From Paenibacillus sp. (GTDB taxonomy: Bacteria > Bacillota > Bacilli > Paenibacillales > YIM-B00363), in the NCBI RefSeq assembly GCF_031177825.1, contig NZ_JAPSKE010000007.1:62001-126000 (forward strand): a stretch of DNA of 64,000 nucleotides. Reading direction: 5' to 3'. This document shows, piece by piece, positions 28,084-38,162 of this stretch. Position numbers and translations under genes: made by a program. Position 1 is the stretch's first letter. Every line of letters begins with the position of its first letter. The notes beneath the pieces are model-generated. The model saw only the letters and a program-made list of their open reading frames with translations. It did not search any database and was not told the origin of the DNA.

Positions 28084-29064
28084 ATGGCAAACATGACATT
28101 GATCGAAGCGATTCGCGACGGCCTTAGAGTCGAACTCGCTCGCGATCCGAAGGTATTGTTGTTCGGGGAAGACGTCGGCCACGTCGGGGGCGTATTCCGC
28201 GCGACGGAAGGGCTGCAGAAGGAATTCGGCGAGACGCGCGTATTCGATACGCCGCTCGCGGAGTCGGGCATCGGCGGCCTCGCCGTCGGCCTCGCGGTGC
28301 AGGGCTTCCGCCCGGTCGCGGAAGTTCAGTTCATCGGCTTCGTGTTCGAAACGATGGACCAGATCGTATCGCAAGCGGCGCGCATGCGCTATCGTTCCGG
28401 CGGCGCGTACCAAGCGCCGATCGTGTTCCGCACGCCGTTCGGCGGCGGCGTCAAGGCGCCGGAGCTGCACGTGGACAGCCTCGAGGGCTTGTTCCTGCAG
28501 ACGCCGGGCATCAAGGTCGTTATTCCATCCAATCCTTACGACGCGAAGGGTCTTATGATTTCGGCGATCCGCGACAACGATCCGGTCTTCTTCATGGAGC
28601 ATCTGAAGCTGTACCGTTCGTTCCGCGCCGAAGTGCCGGAAGGCGAATACACGGTGCCGATCGGCAAGGCGAACGTCGTCAAGGAAGGCAAACACGTCAC
28701 GATCATTACGTACGGCGCGATGGTGCACACGTCGCTTAAGGCGGCGGAAGAAATCGAGAAGTCGCGCGGTGTGAGCGTCGAGGTCATCGACCTGCGCACG
28801 ATCATGCCGATCGACATCGACACCATCGTCGAGTCGATCAAGAAGACGAACCGCGCGATCGTCGTGCAGGAAGCGCAGAAGACGGCGGGCGCCGCGGCGG
28901 AAATCATCGCTCAGATCAACGAGAAAGCGATTCTCCACCTGGAAGCGCCGGTGCTCCGCGTCGCGGCTCCGGACACGGTCGTCGCCTTCGGACAGATCGA
29001 GGACGAATGGCTGCCGAATCCGAAGCGCGTCATCGAAGGTTTGAACCAAGTACTGGACTTCTAA
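28084..29064 (+). CDS. pdhB: Pyruvate dehydrogenase E1 component, beta subunit
   Basis: A 326-residue E1-beta transketolase-type protein ('[16 protein letters not shown]', '[15 protein letters not shown]'; C-terminal '[10 protein letters not shown]'). It begins two bases after the pdhA stop with GGAGGAG upstream, so it is tightly coupled and forms the alpha2beta2 E1 tetramer. Confidence 0.95.
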   Translation: MANMTLIEAIRDGLRVELARDPKVLLFGEDVGHVGGVFRATEGLQKEFGETRVFDTPLAESGIGGLAVGLAVQGFRPVAEVQFIGFVFETMDQIVSQAARMRYRSGGAYQAPIVFRTPFGGGVKAPELHVDSLEGLFLQTPGIKVVIPSNPYDAKGLMISAIRDNDPVFFMEHLKLYRSFRAEVPEGEYTVPIGKANVVKEGKHVTIITYGAMVHTSLKAAEEIEKSRGVSVEVIDLRTIMPIDIDTIVESIKKTNRAIVVQEAQKTAGAAAEIIAQINEKAILHLEAPVLRVAAPDTVVAFGQIEDEWLPNPKRVIEGLNQVLDF

Positions 29065-29092
29065 TTTAAGGAAAAGGAGGCGCGCAAACCGT

Positions 29093-30442
29093 ATGGCAAC
29101 GTTCGAATATCGGATGCCGGAGCTCGGCGAAGGACTCCACGAAGGCGAAATCGTGAAGTGGCACGTAAAGCCCGGCGACACAATCAAGGAAGACGACATC
29201 TTGATGGAAGTGCAGAACGACAAGGCGGTCGTCGAAGTGCCTTCGCCGGTCACCGGCGTCGTTAAGGAAGTGAAGGTGTCGGAAGGCACCGTAGCGGTCG
29301 TCGGCGACCTGCTCGCGGTCATCGACGCGGAAGGCGAGCTGCCGGTCTCCGCGCATGGCGGCGGTCACGGCGAAGCGCCGGCGGCGGCTCCCGCGCCCGC
29401 AGCGGCTCCCGCGCCGGTCGTTCCGGCACCGGTCGCCCCTGCGGCGGCTCCGGCGGCGGCGGAAGCCGTGAAGCCGGGTTCGGTGGCTGACGGCGGCACG
29501 CCGGGCAACATTGTCGCTCCGGGCGCCGTCTTGGCGACGCCGAGCGTACGCAAGCTGGCGCGCGAGAAAGGCGTAGACCTCGGCTTCGTTACGGCGACGG
29601 GCAAGCACGGCCGCATTACGAAGGAAGACGTCCTGGGCTTCGTTCCAGGCGCGGCGCCTGCGGCAGCGGCTCCGTCCGCGGCTGCGGAAGCGGGCGCACC
29701 GGCGGCTGCAGCCGCCGCGAAGACCGTCGTCGCGGGCGAACGCGTCGAAGAGCGCGTGCCGTTCAAGGGCATCCGCAAGGCGATCGCGGCCGCGATGGTC
29801 AAGTCGGTGTATACGGCTCCGCACGTCACGATCATGGACGAAGTCGACGTCACGGCGCTCGTGCAGCTTCGCGCCCGCGCGAAGGCGATGGCGGAGAAGC
29901 GCGGCGTCAAGCTGACGTACCTGCCGTTCATCGTCAAGGCGCTCATCGCGGCGCTTCGCGAATACCCGATCCTCAACTCGACGTTAGACGAAGCGGCGAA
30001 CGAGATCGTCTACAAGAAGTACTACAACATCGGCATCGCGACGGACACCGACAACGGTCTCATCGTACCGGTCGTGCACGACGCCGATCGGAAGAATATC
30101 TACAGCATCGCGGGCGAAATCCGCGACCTCGCGACGCGCGGACGCGACGGCAAGCTGGCGCCGAACGAGATGAAGGGCAGCACGTTCTCTATCACCAATA
30201 TCGGTTCGGCGGGCGGCATGTTCTTCACGCCGGTCATCAACTTCCCGGAAGTGGCGATCCTCGGTACGGGCCGCATCTCGGAGAAGCCGGTCGTCAAGAA
30301 CGGCGAAATCGTCGTCGGCCAGCTGATGGCGTTGTCGCTCAGCTTCGACCATCGCCTCATCGACGGCGCTACGGCGCAAAACGCGATGAATCACATCAAG
30401 CGTCTCCTGGAAGATCCGGAGCTCTTGATCATGGAGGTGTAA
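29093..30442 (+). CDS. pdhC: Pyruvate dehydrogenase E2, dihydrolipoamide acetyltransferase
   Basis: A 449-residue E2. One lipoyl domain (residues 1-80, lipoyl lysine K44 in '[10 protein letters not shown]'), an Ala/Pro-rich linker (~88-140), an E1/E3-binding domain (~145-183, '[14 protein letters not shown]'), a second Ala-rich linker and the catalytic domain with '[10 protein letters not shown]' carrying the active histidine. AAAGGAGG upstream; 28 bp after pdhB. The single lipoyl domain matches Gram-positive PDH. Confidence 0.95.
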   Translation: MATFEYRMPELGEGLHEGEIVKWHVKPGDTIKEDDILMEVQNDKAVVEVPSPVTGVVKEVKVSEGTVAVVGDLLAVIDAEGELPVSAHGGGHGEAPAAAPAPAAAPAPVVPAPVAPAAAPAAAEAVKPGSVADGGTPGNIVAPGAVLATPSVRKLAREKGVDLGFVTATGKHGRITKEDVLGFVPGAAPAAAAPSAAAEAGAPAAAAAAKTVVAGERVEERVPFKGIRKAIAAAMVKSVYTAPHVTIMDEVDVTALVQLRARAKAMAEKRGVKLTYLPFIVKALIAALREYPILNSTLDEAANEIVYKKYYNIGIATDTDNGLIVPVVHDADRKNIYSIAGEIRDLATRGRDGKLAPNEMKGSTFSITNIGSAGGMFFTPVINFPEVAILGTGRISEKPVVKNGEIVVGQLMALSLSFDHRLIDGATAQNAMNHIKRLLEDPELLIMEV

Positions 30443-30448
30443 CGCGAG

Positions 30449-31864
<1,416 letters not shown>

Positions 31865-31887
31865 ACCGGGGATCCCCCGTCAAGGCA

Positions 31888-31928
31888 ACGCCGTTTTGCG
31901 AGCTGGACTCGCAAGGCGGCGTTTTCTA
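31888..31928 (+). terminator. Terminator of the pdhABCD operon
   Basis: A 16 bp stem, AACGCCGTTTTGCGAG with CTCGCAAGGCGGCGTT, five-base loop, then TTCTATTT. Confidence 0.85.
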
Positions 31929-32078
31929 TTTGGCGACGGGACGATTTTCGCGGCGTGACGCATCGATAATTAGGGCATGGCGCCCCAATCGCAACTCTGC
32001 TTATGGCACGGCACCAAGGAACTTTATGGCGAGGTTTCGCGTCTACAATGAGGACAACCAAGTGAAGGAGTGCTTAGT

Positions 32079-33278
32079 TTGTTGAAAAAAGGACTGGTCT
32101 TCATCGGGGCGCTCGCCGTGGCGCTTTCCGCCGTCATGGCGGATCGATGGGAAGGGGAGGGAGAGACGAGTGCCATAGCGCAGGAAGCGCCGGAAACGCC
32201 GGAAACGCCGGTCTCCGAGACGGAGAGGCCAACGGCTGTGTCCCGCGATCGTCAGGAGCTTCCGTTACCGGAGGCGTTGGCCTCGATCCTGAACGACGAA
32301 AGCGTGCTCCCCGACGATGCGTCGGAACGCATAACGGCGTTCGCGGCGGGGCGCGACGCGCAACAGGAGCCGGTGACGATCGTTCGGGAGGATCTCGACG
32401 CGGACGGCGCGGCGAACGAGTGGGCCGCCGTGCTGTTCGAGGACATCCTCGTGCCGGGAACGGAGGAGACGCTGCGGCGAGCGGCTTACGGCATCGTCCT
32501 CGCGTACGCGGACGGTCGGTATTCGGTGCAAAGCTTCGAGTTCCCGGAGGAGAGCTACGGCAGAGCGAAGCTCGAGACGGTCGCGGAGCTGACGGGAGAC
32601 GAACGACCCGACATCGTATGGGCGTCTTTCCTGGTCGGCGCGCATACGTCGCACGCTGCTTTCACGGTATCGTCTTGGGCGGACGGAAAGCTGCGCATGG
32701 TGCAGGGCACGGCGGACATCCCGAACGTGTCGAGGGCAACGGCGGAAGACGGGAAGCTGGCGCTGACCGGGGGCTTGATCGGTTCGGCGGGCGCGGGGCC
32801 GTGGCAGCGCGAGTATACGGACGAATACGTCGTCGCGGAAGGCGCCCTCGTTCGCGTCGACCGCACGTTCGCGGCATCGCCGACGCCGTACCACCGCCTC
32901 TTGGATGCGTTATGGTCCGAAGCGCTCGGACATACGGACCGGGCGAAGCGGTCGTTCGCCGAAGCGATCGAGATGGAAGGCGCATCGTATGAAGGGTATC
33001 AATTCGAGACGGAAACGCACGACTTCGTCGAGGGCGGCTCGGAGCCGGAGCGAGAAGCCGCGTTCGAGGCCGCGGCGAAGGCGTTCGCGGGCTTCCGGTT
33101 GGAGCTGCTGAAGCGCGTCGAATCCGGCGAAAGCCGCGAGGCCGCCTGCGCATCCGCGAAGGAAGCCGCCGGGTACGACGCCGGCTGGCTGCCGCCGCTG
33201 AATTCGCCGTTCGGTTATGCGAATCCGCAATGGAGCGAGGAGACGATCTGCGCCCGCATCGATGCGTTGGAGCCGTAA
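32079..33278 (+). CDS. Secreted protein of unknown function
   Basis: About 399 residues. The TTG at 32079 (or the next TTG, 32082) follows AAGGAG. An N-terminal signal-like segment 'KKGLVFIGALAVALSAVMA' precedes an acidic Pro/Glu/Thr stretch with 'ETPETPVSETE'. Around residue 105 there is an Asp-rich loop 'EDLDADGAANEW', as in calcium-binding or VCBS-like repeats, followed by a region of propeller-like strands. No catalytic motif was recognised. It stands alone between the pdh terminator and a convergent araC gene. Extracellular or cell-surface location is inferred. Confidence 0.75.
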   Translation: MLKKGLVFIGALAVALSAVMADRWEGEGETSAIAQEAPETPETPVSETERPTAVSRDRQELPLPEALASILNDESVLPDDASERITAFAAGRDAQQEPVTIVREDLDADGAANEWAAVLFEDILVPGTEETLRRAAYGIVLAYADGRYSVQSFEFPEESYGRAKLETVAELTGDERPDIVWASFLVGAHTSHAAFTVSSWADGKLRMVQGTADIPNVSRATAEDGKLALTGGLIGSAGAGPWQREYTDEYVVAEGALVRVDRTFAASPTPYHRLLDALWSEALGHTDRAKRSFAEAIEMEGASYEGYQFETETHDFVEGGSEPEREAAFEAAAKAFAGFRLELLKRVESGESREAACASAKEAAGYDAGWLPPLNSPFGYANPQWSEETICARIDALEP

Positions 33279-33286
33279 GCGCGCCG

Positions 33287-34153
33287 CTACTCCAAAAACA
33301 CCGTCTCGTACGGGTGGTCGTTCGTATCGTTCCGGAACTGGCGCGGGGAGAGGCCGAGGTACTGACGGAACACCTTGCCGAAGTAGCTGGGGCTCTCGAA
33401 GCCGCACAGCTCGCCGATGCGCGAGACGCTCTCGTCGGTGCGCCGCAGCAGCGTAACGGCCGCTTCCACGCGCCGGCGCCGCATGTATTCGAGCGGCGAT
33501 ACGCCGAGCCGGCTCTGGAACAAGCGGCACAAGTACGCCGCGGATACGCCGCTATGGGCGGCGATCTCCTCGAGGCCGAGCGGCTCGCGGAACCGCTCCT
33601 TCATGAGTCGGGTCGCCTTGCGCAGCGGCGCCGGCAGATCGGGCGCCGGCGCGTCGGCCGCTTCCGGCTCGAGCATGGAGATCAGGAAGCCGTACGCTTG
33701 CGTGGACAGCTCGACGGCGTCCGTGACCCGGTCCTCCGAGACGGTCCGGTACAGCTCCCAGCCTCTTCGAATCGTGCGGGAGCGGGGGGACAGCCGGACG
33801 ACGGGGCCGTGCCGACCGCGGATGCGCTCCGCAAGGCGGGCGGCGTCTTCGCCCGCGAGGTTAATCCATAAGAATTCCCAAGGGGAGCCCGATTCCTGCT
33901 CCCAATAATATCGGTAATCGCCGGGCACGGTCACCAGCAGGCCCGAGCCGGGAGGCACGGACCAGGTGTCGCCGCCGTACCGGAGCTTCCCTTCGCCGCT
34001 GAGCGTGTATTGGAAAATCACGTGCCCGCGGTCGGGCCTCGTCATGCCGTGATGCCCGTAGCCGGGATCGTCCGTATATTGCCAGCCGATCGAGTCGAGC
34101 CGCAGGAACGGAACGGCTTCGGCGTAGCGGAAGGCGTAGGCGCCTTGTTTCAT
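33287..34153 (-). CDS. AraC-family regulator with cupin sensor
   Basis: A 288-residue regulator with an N-terminal AraC-binding jelly roll ('GEGKLRYGGDTWSVPPGSGL') and a C-terminal helix-turn-helix ('EEIAAHSGVSAAYLCRLFQS', ending 'GLSPRQFRNDTND'). The ATG at 34153 has AAGGGAG upstream; the frame is open for 20 more codons without a good site. It is divergent from the DUF4091 gene, with an inverted repeat between them (34251-34300), so it probably controls that gene. Confidence 0.87.
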   Translation of the reverse strand: MKQGAYAFRYAEAVPFLRLDSIGWQYTDDPGYGHHGMTRPDRGHVIFQYTLSGEGKLRYGGDTWSVPPGSGLLVTVPGDYRYYWEQESGSPWEFLWINLAGEDAARLAERIRGRHGPVVRLSPRSRTIRRGWELYRTVSEDRVTDAVELSTQAYGFLISMLEPEAADAPAPDLPAPLRKATRLMKERFREPLGLEEIAAHSGVSAAYLCRLFQSRLGVSPLEYMRRRRVEAAVTLLRRTDESVSRIGELCGFESPSYFGKVFRQYLGLSPRQFRNDTNDHPYETVFLE

Positions 34154-34250
34154 TTTCGAGAGGGCTCCCTTCATCGTTCGACGCAGGTCAATGCGGTGAT
34201 GAAATTGTAGCATGATCGCCGGAAAATGAGTACCCGAAAAGCGGCGCCGT

Positions 34251-34300
34251 ACAATCGGAAGGTCAATATCGTTATAGTTCGGTTACGATTTTCGGATTGT
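34251..34300. promoter_or_regulatory. Inverted repeat between araC and the DUF4091 gene
   Basis: ACAATCGGAA (34251-34260) and TTCGGATTGT (34291-34300) form a dyad with one mismatch, spaced by 30 bp, in the divergent promoter region. It is a candidate regulator-binding site or looping pair; no clear -35/-10 was found. Confidence 0.4.
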
Positions 34301-34363
34301 GGCGGGGAGTCGGGCTTGCTACGATGAGAGCAGGAAACCGATGAACTCGAAGGGGATGGAATC

Positions 34364-36052
34364 ATGTTCGAAACCAGATGTCTCAGCTCGTTAAGCAAGG
34401 TATTCGCCGACGAGGCGCTGACCGACGCGCCGGTGCGGGAAGGCTCCGCGCTTTGGGGGGAGACGTTCAGCTTCCAAGTCGCCTACCGCTCCGAAACGCT
34501 GCTTCCGGCGCTCCGCATTCGCGCGGCTTCGCCGCTTGAGCCTTATATCGCCGTCCGCGCCGTCGGCCTGTCGCCTTCCGATCTGCCGGCATACTCGAAC
34601 CCGGACGAGGGGTACTTGCGGACGACGCCGGGACTGTACCCGGACCCGCTGTTTCCTGCGGGAGACGACCTGCGCGCCTTGCCGAAGCAATGGCGATCGC
34701 TGTGGGTGACGGTGTCGCTGCCGGCGCTGGCGGAAGCGGAGGCCGCCGCGCTTGCGGGCAGCGGACCGGAGGCTGCGTTCCCGATCGAAATCGTCTTGAC
34801 CGACGCGGAGGGCAATCGCCTCGGCGCCGAGACGTTCGAGCTCGTCGTCGGCAGGGCGGAACTGCCGGAGCAGCGGCTGCTGCATACGGAATGGTTCCAC
34901 GCCGACTGCATCGCGACGCGGTACGGGGTCGAGGCGTTCAGCGAGGCGCATTGGCGCTTGCTCGAGACGTATCTGGACAATGCTTGCAGCCACGGCATCA
35001 ACATGATCTTGACGCCGCTCTTCACGCCGCCGCTCGATACGGCGATCGGCGGCGAACGGCCGACGATGCAGCTGGTCGGCGTCGAGGAGACCGGCGAAGG
35101 CGAGTACCGCTTCGACTTCTCGCGGCTGAACCGCTGGGTCGAGACGTGCCATCGGGTCGGCATCCGGCACTTCGAGATGTCCCATCTGTTCACGCAGTGG
35201 GGGGCGAAGCACGCGCCGAAGATCGTCGCCGTGCGCGACGGGGAAGAGAAGCGCATCTTCGGCTGGGATACGGAAGCGGCAGGCGAGTCGTACGGGCGCT
35301 TCTTGGATCAGTTCCTTCCGGCGTTAGTGGCGTATTTGAAGGAGAACGGCCTGGAAAAGAACGTCTACTTCCACGTATCCGACGAACCGATTCCGGACAA
35401 TCTGGAGCATTATCGCGCGGCGAAGCAGGTGCTGATGCGGCATTTGGACGGCTTCGCGTTCTTCGAGGCGCTGTCGGACTACAGCTTCTACGAGCAAGGC
35501 CTCGTCCCGATCCCGGTGCCGGCGAACAATCACATCGAGCCGTTCCTGGAAGGCGGCGTCGAACCGCTCTGGACGTACTATTGCTGCAGCCAGAACCGAG
35601 ACGGGGTCGCCAACCGGTTTTTCGCGATGCCGTCCTCCCGTAACCGGGTGCTCGGCGTTCAGCTGTACAAATTCCGGATCGCGGGCTTCCTGCAATGGGG
35701 GTATAACTTCTGGTACTCCCAATATTCCAAGCGGGAGATCGACCCGTTCCGCGTGACCGACGCGGGCGGCGCGTTCCCTTCCGGCGACGCGTTCGTCGTC
35801 TATCCGGGCGAGGACGGTCCGATCGATTCGATCCGCTGGGAAGTGTTCCGGGAGGCGCTGCAAGATTTGCGCGCGCTCGAGCTGCTCGAGTCCCGGATCG
35901 GCCGGGACGCCGCGCTCGCGATCGCGGAGGAGGAGCTCGGCGGCGACGAAGGCATCTCGTTCCGGATGGGCGCGCCGGACCCGGCGCGACTGCTGCGCGC
36001 GCGGCAGCGCATCAACCGCGCGATCGCGTCCTCGTACGCGACAGTGAATTAG
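34364..36052 (+). CDS. DUF4091 glycoside hydrolase-like protein
   Basis: A 562-residue protein with an N-terminal beta domain (~1-165), a TIM-barrel-like centre ('HGINMILTPLFTPPLDTAI', 'YFHVSDEPIPDN' near residue 335) and a C-terminal 'WGYNFWYSQYSKREIDPF' and 'ALQDLRALELLE' typical of DUF4091 proteins. The acid of 'SDEP' is a likely catalytic residue by analogy with retaining hydrolases. No signal peptide. It is divergent from an AraC regulator and followed by a terminator, so it is a one-gene unit. Substrate unknown. Confidence 0.85.
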   Translation: MFETRCLSSLSKVFADEALTDAPVREGSALWGETFSFQVAYRSETLLPALRIRAASPLEPYIAVRAVGLSPSDLPAYSNPDEGYLRTTPGLYPDPLFPAGDDLRALPKQWRSLWVTVSLPALAEAEAAALAGSGPEAAFPIEIVLTDAEGNRLGAETFELVVGRAELPEQRLLHTEWFHADCIATRYGVEAFSEAHWRLLETYLDNACSHGINMILTPLFTPPLDTAIGGERPTMQLVGVEETGEGEYRFDFSRLNRWVETCHRVGIRHFEMSHLFTQWGAKHAPKIVAVRDGEEKRIFGWDTEAAGESYGRFLDQFLPALVAYLKENGLEKNVYFHVSDEPIPDNLEHYRAAKQVLMRHLDGFAFFEALSDYSFYEQGLVPIPVPANNHIEPFLEGGVEPLWTYYCCSQNRDGVANRFFAMPSSRNRVLGVQLYKFRIAGFLQWGYNFWYSQYSKREIDPFRVTDAGGAFPSGDAFVVYPGEDGPIDSIRWEVFREALQDLRALELLESRIGRDAALAIAEEELGGDEGISFRMGAPDPARLLRARQRINRAIASSYATVN

Positions 36053-36067
36053 TAAGGCTTCTACCAG

Positions 36068-36113
36068 AAGAGGTTGCCCTGCGTCCTAGTTGACGAAGGC
36101 AACCTCTTTTTCC
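36068..36113 (+). terminator. Terminator of the DUF4091 gene
   Basis: Stem AAGAGGTTGCC / GGCAACCTCTT with a 19-base loop, followed by TTTTCC. Confidence 0.8.
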
Positions 36114-36142
36114 GTTGCGGCGGGCGGTAGCGCGAGATGGTG

Positions 36143-36202
36143 TCAAATGTTGAGCAGTTCGCGAGAAAGAGATCAAAATTTGAGTAGTTCGGTGTGGAGA
36201 TG
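36143..36202. repeat. Two imperfect 30 bp direct repeats
   Basis: TCAAATGTTGAGCAGTTCG (from 36143) and TCAAAATTTGAGTAGTTCG (from 36173) are 30 bp apart; each has a TCAAA-n-TTGAG dyad. They lie between two terminators, outside any gene. Confidence 0.7.
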
Positions 36203-36225
36203 CGAGGGGGTGGCGTCGGAACCGG

Positions 36226-36256
36226 AAAACCGTCCGGCTTTGGGTTGCCGGACGGT
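36226..36256 (-). terminator. Terminator of the serpin gene
   Basis: Read on the minus strand: stem ACCGTCCGGC / GCCGGACGGT with an eight-base loop, followed by TTTTCC. Confidence 0.8.
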
Positions 36257-36270
36257 CTTCGTTTCCGTCG

Positions 36271-37590
36271 TTAGGCTGTCGCCGGGTCGTAAACGGCGCC
36301 CATAAACAAGATCGCGCCGGTTCGGTCGTCGCGGATCGCGAAGAAGAACGGTCGATTCGCCTCGAGCTCGAACGAGACGACCGGAGCGGAGACGACGCCG
36401 ACCTCGACGCTGGTGACCGCGGCGGCGACGGTGCCTTGCTCTTGGACGTCGACGAAGGTCTTTTGCTGGACTTGCTTGAGAAATACGGTGTTGTTCCCGG
36501 TCAATTCGGTCATCCGCGAGAAGTCGGCGGCCTTGTCATCGAACGCGACGCCCATGCCGAGGTTCTTGAGAGCGTCGTTCAACGGGAAGTCCTGTTCCAT
36601 CTGGAACTTAGGCAGACCGACGACGCCATGGGTCGGTGTGAACGCGTTCATATGTCGAGTCCACGACGCGGCGTTCATCGTCTTCATCCAGTCGTCCAGC
36701 GCGACGTTCTCGTCGGGAACGAAGACGACCATGCTGGCTTCGTGGCCCGCGTAGGGGAGACGGACGGCTTGGAAGCCGTCGCCGTCCAAATACGGGAGCG
36801 TCTCTTCTTGGAACATCATCGACGCGTCGACGACGCCGTTCGGGCCGTCGAACGGACGGACGGCGGTCCGATCCTCCCGAAACGGGGAAGCCCAGTTGGC
36901 GTCGAAGTAGATCGCGTTCAGCAGCAGCAAGATCGAATTGTCGTCCAACGGATCATCCAGCAGCTTGTCGATTTTGCCATTGGTCTTTTCTCGCACCCAA
37001 TCGTTGATCCGCTCCGGCGCTTCCGCGGATTGCAGGTCCAACGTCTCGACGGCCGCGTCGTATCGGGCGCGATTCGTATCAAGGAACGCCTCGCGGAACG
37101 GCACGCCTTCATCGGCCCATAAAGAGTTGGCGAGCGCGACCTGTATGCCGTCCGTGCCGCGCATCAACACGTCGGCCAGCGCCTCGTATCCGGACTGGAT
37201 TTCGTCGTCTTCAAGCGCGTCAAGGGCCAGTGTGCGCTTCATCGCGTCGAGCGTCTCGCCCTCGGCGCCGTTCATCGTCATCGCGAGCGCGATCGAGAGG
37301 CTGATCGGGGAGAAGAAGCGGTTGCCCGCCTCCCGCGCCGACAGCTCGCGATAGACGTCGAACGCGAAGCGCGTCTGCGCTTCGATAAGCCGGGGGTCGA
37401 CGTCTGCCGGCGCGAAGCGGGCTTGTTGCAAGGGAGCCGTCGGTTCGCCGCCGTTCGGCGACGGGGTGACGGTCGGTGCCGCCGGCTGCGACTCGCCGTC
37501 CGCCGGCTCGGCGCCGTTCGCGCCGCAACCGGCAAGGCTCGCCGCCAACGCAGCTGTGAGAGCGAGCGCCGCGATTTTGTGTAAGATCAT
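36271..37590 (-). CDS. Serpin-family protease inhibitor, lipoprotein
   Basis: A 439-residue protein. The lipobox LAGC gives lipidated C22, followed by a Gly/Pro/Thr linker, so it should be anchored on the outer face of the membrane. The rest is a full serpin: 'FFSPISLSIALAMTMNGAEG', 'NAIYFDANWASPF', hinge 'EQGTVAAAVTS' and the C-terminal 'NRPFFFAIRD' shutter strand. The hinge (G-T-V-A-A-A) is of the inhibitory type. Aligning to the usual spacing places P1-P1' at Val-Ser in 'VGVVSAPV', which predicts elastase-like targets. The ATG at 37590 has AGGAGG at seven bases. Single-gene unit. Confidence 0.92.
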   Translation of the reverse strand: MILHKIAALALTAALAASLAGCGANGAEPADGESQPAAPTVTPSPNGGEPTAPLQQARFAPADVDPRLIEAQTRFAFDVYRELSAREAGNRFFSPISLSIALAMTMNGAEGETLDAMKRTLALDALEDDEIQSGYEALADVLMRGTDGIQVALANSLWADEGVPFREAFLDTNRARYDAAVETLDLQSAEAPERINDWVREKTNGKIDKLLDDPLDDNSILLLLNAIYFDANWASPFREDRTAVRPFDGPNGVVDASMMFQEETLPYLDGDGFQAVRLPYAGHEASMVVFVPDENVALDDWMKTMNAASWTRHMNAFTPTHGVVGLPKFQMEQDFPLNDALKNLGMGVAFDDKAADFSRMTELTGNNTVFLKQVQQKTFVDVQEQGTVAAAVTSVEVGVVSAPVVSFELEANRPFFFAIRDDRTGAILFMGAVYDPATA

Positions 37591-37916
37591 GGTCATTCCT
37601 CCTATACGTGCAAATCCTTTCCCTTATGGACGGGATGTTGCACCCGGAGGTTGCAGTTTCGGTCAAGTCTAGGGGCTGAGGAGAGTTACGAATGTAAAGT
37701 CCGGCGGTCGGTTTGCGCGATGGGACGGTAATTTTGCCGATTGGGGTGCTGGGTAATTGCCGCACGGGCAAGAGAGCCGATAGATGAGTTCTAAGCGGAC
37801 GACACCGCCCTAAACGTCTAGATCTAGAGACGAATGGAATCGCCGGACGGCTCGTATAATAACATCGACATTCGCCGGCTGACCGCCGCGAATCGATAAA
37901 ATGGAGGCCGTTACAG
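37591..37916. other. Gene-free 326 bp between serpin and small membrane protein genes
   Basis: It holds both divergent upstream regions. A perfect 12 bp palindrome TCTAGATCTAGA (37817-37828) lies just before the -35 region of a possible plus-strand promoter whose -10 is TATAAT (37855-37860); the -35 itself is poor. Nothing else was recognised. Confidence 0.5.
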
Positions 37917-38162
37917 ATGCGCATACTGTTCCTATCCCTCATCCTCTTTGCATTGAGCGCTTGCTTTGCCGTCGGCCTCGACCTGCTGCTGAAATACGAT
38001 CTGAGATCCTCGTTACACAACATGACGATGCCGTTCCGTTATATGATGAAGCAGGAAATCGTTATTATGACTATAATCGTACTGTATGCGTTCTTCAGGC
38101 CGTATATCTACCGCCTTGCGAAACGAATGTGGCAGTCGTTCCAGAATCAACCTCGGGCCTGA
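37917..38162 (+). CDS. Small membrane protein of unknown function (81 aa)
   Basis: Two predicted membrane spans ('RILFLSLILFALSACFAVGL' and 'EIVIMTIIVLYAFFRPYIY') with a basic tail. GGAGG lies ten bases before the ATG and TATAAT at 37855-37860, so it looks real. Its last 16 bp overlap the end of gerAB on the other strand. No family recognised; the position beside a germinant receptor suggests, but does not show, a spore role. Confidence 0.65.
   Translation: MRILFLSLILFALSACFAVGLDLLLKYDLRSSLHNMTMPFRYMMKQEIVIMTIIVLYAFFRPYIYRLAKRMWQSFQNQPRA

Noticed and set aside
29365..29976. Ala/Thr-rich minus-strand frame in pdhC
   Set aside because: It is the complement of the Ala/Pro-rich linkers of the E2 subunit.
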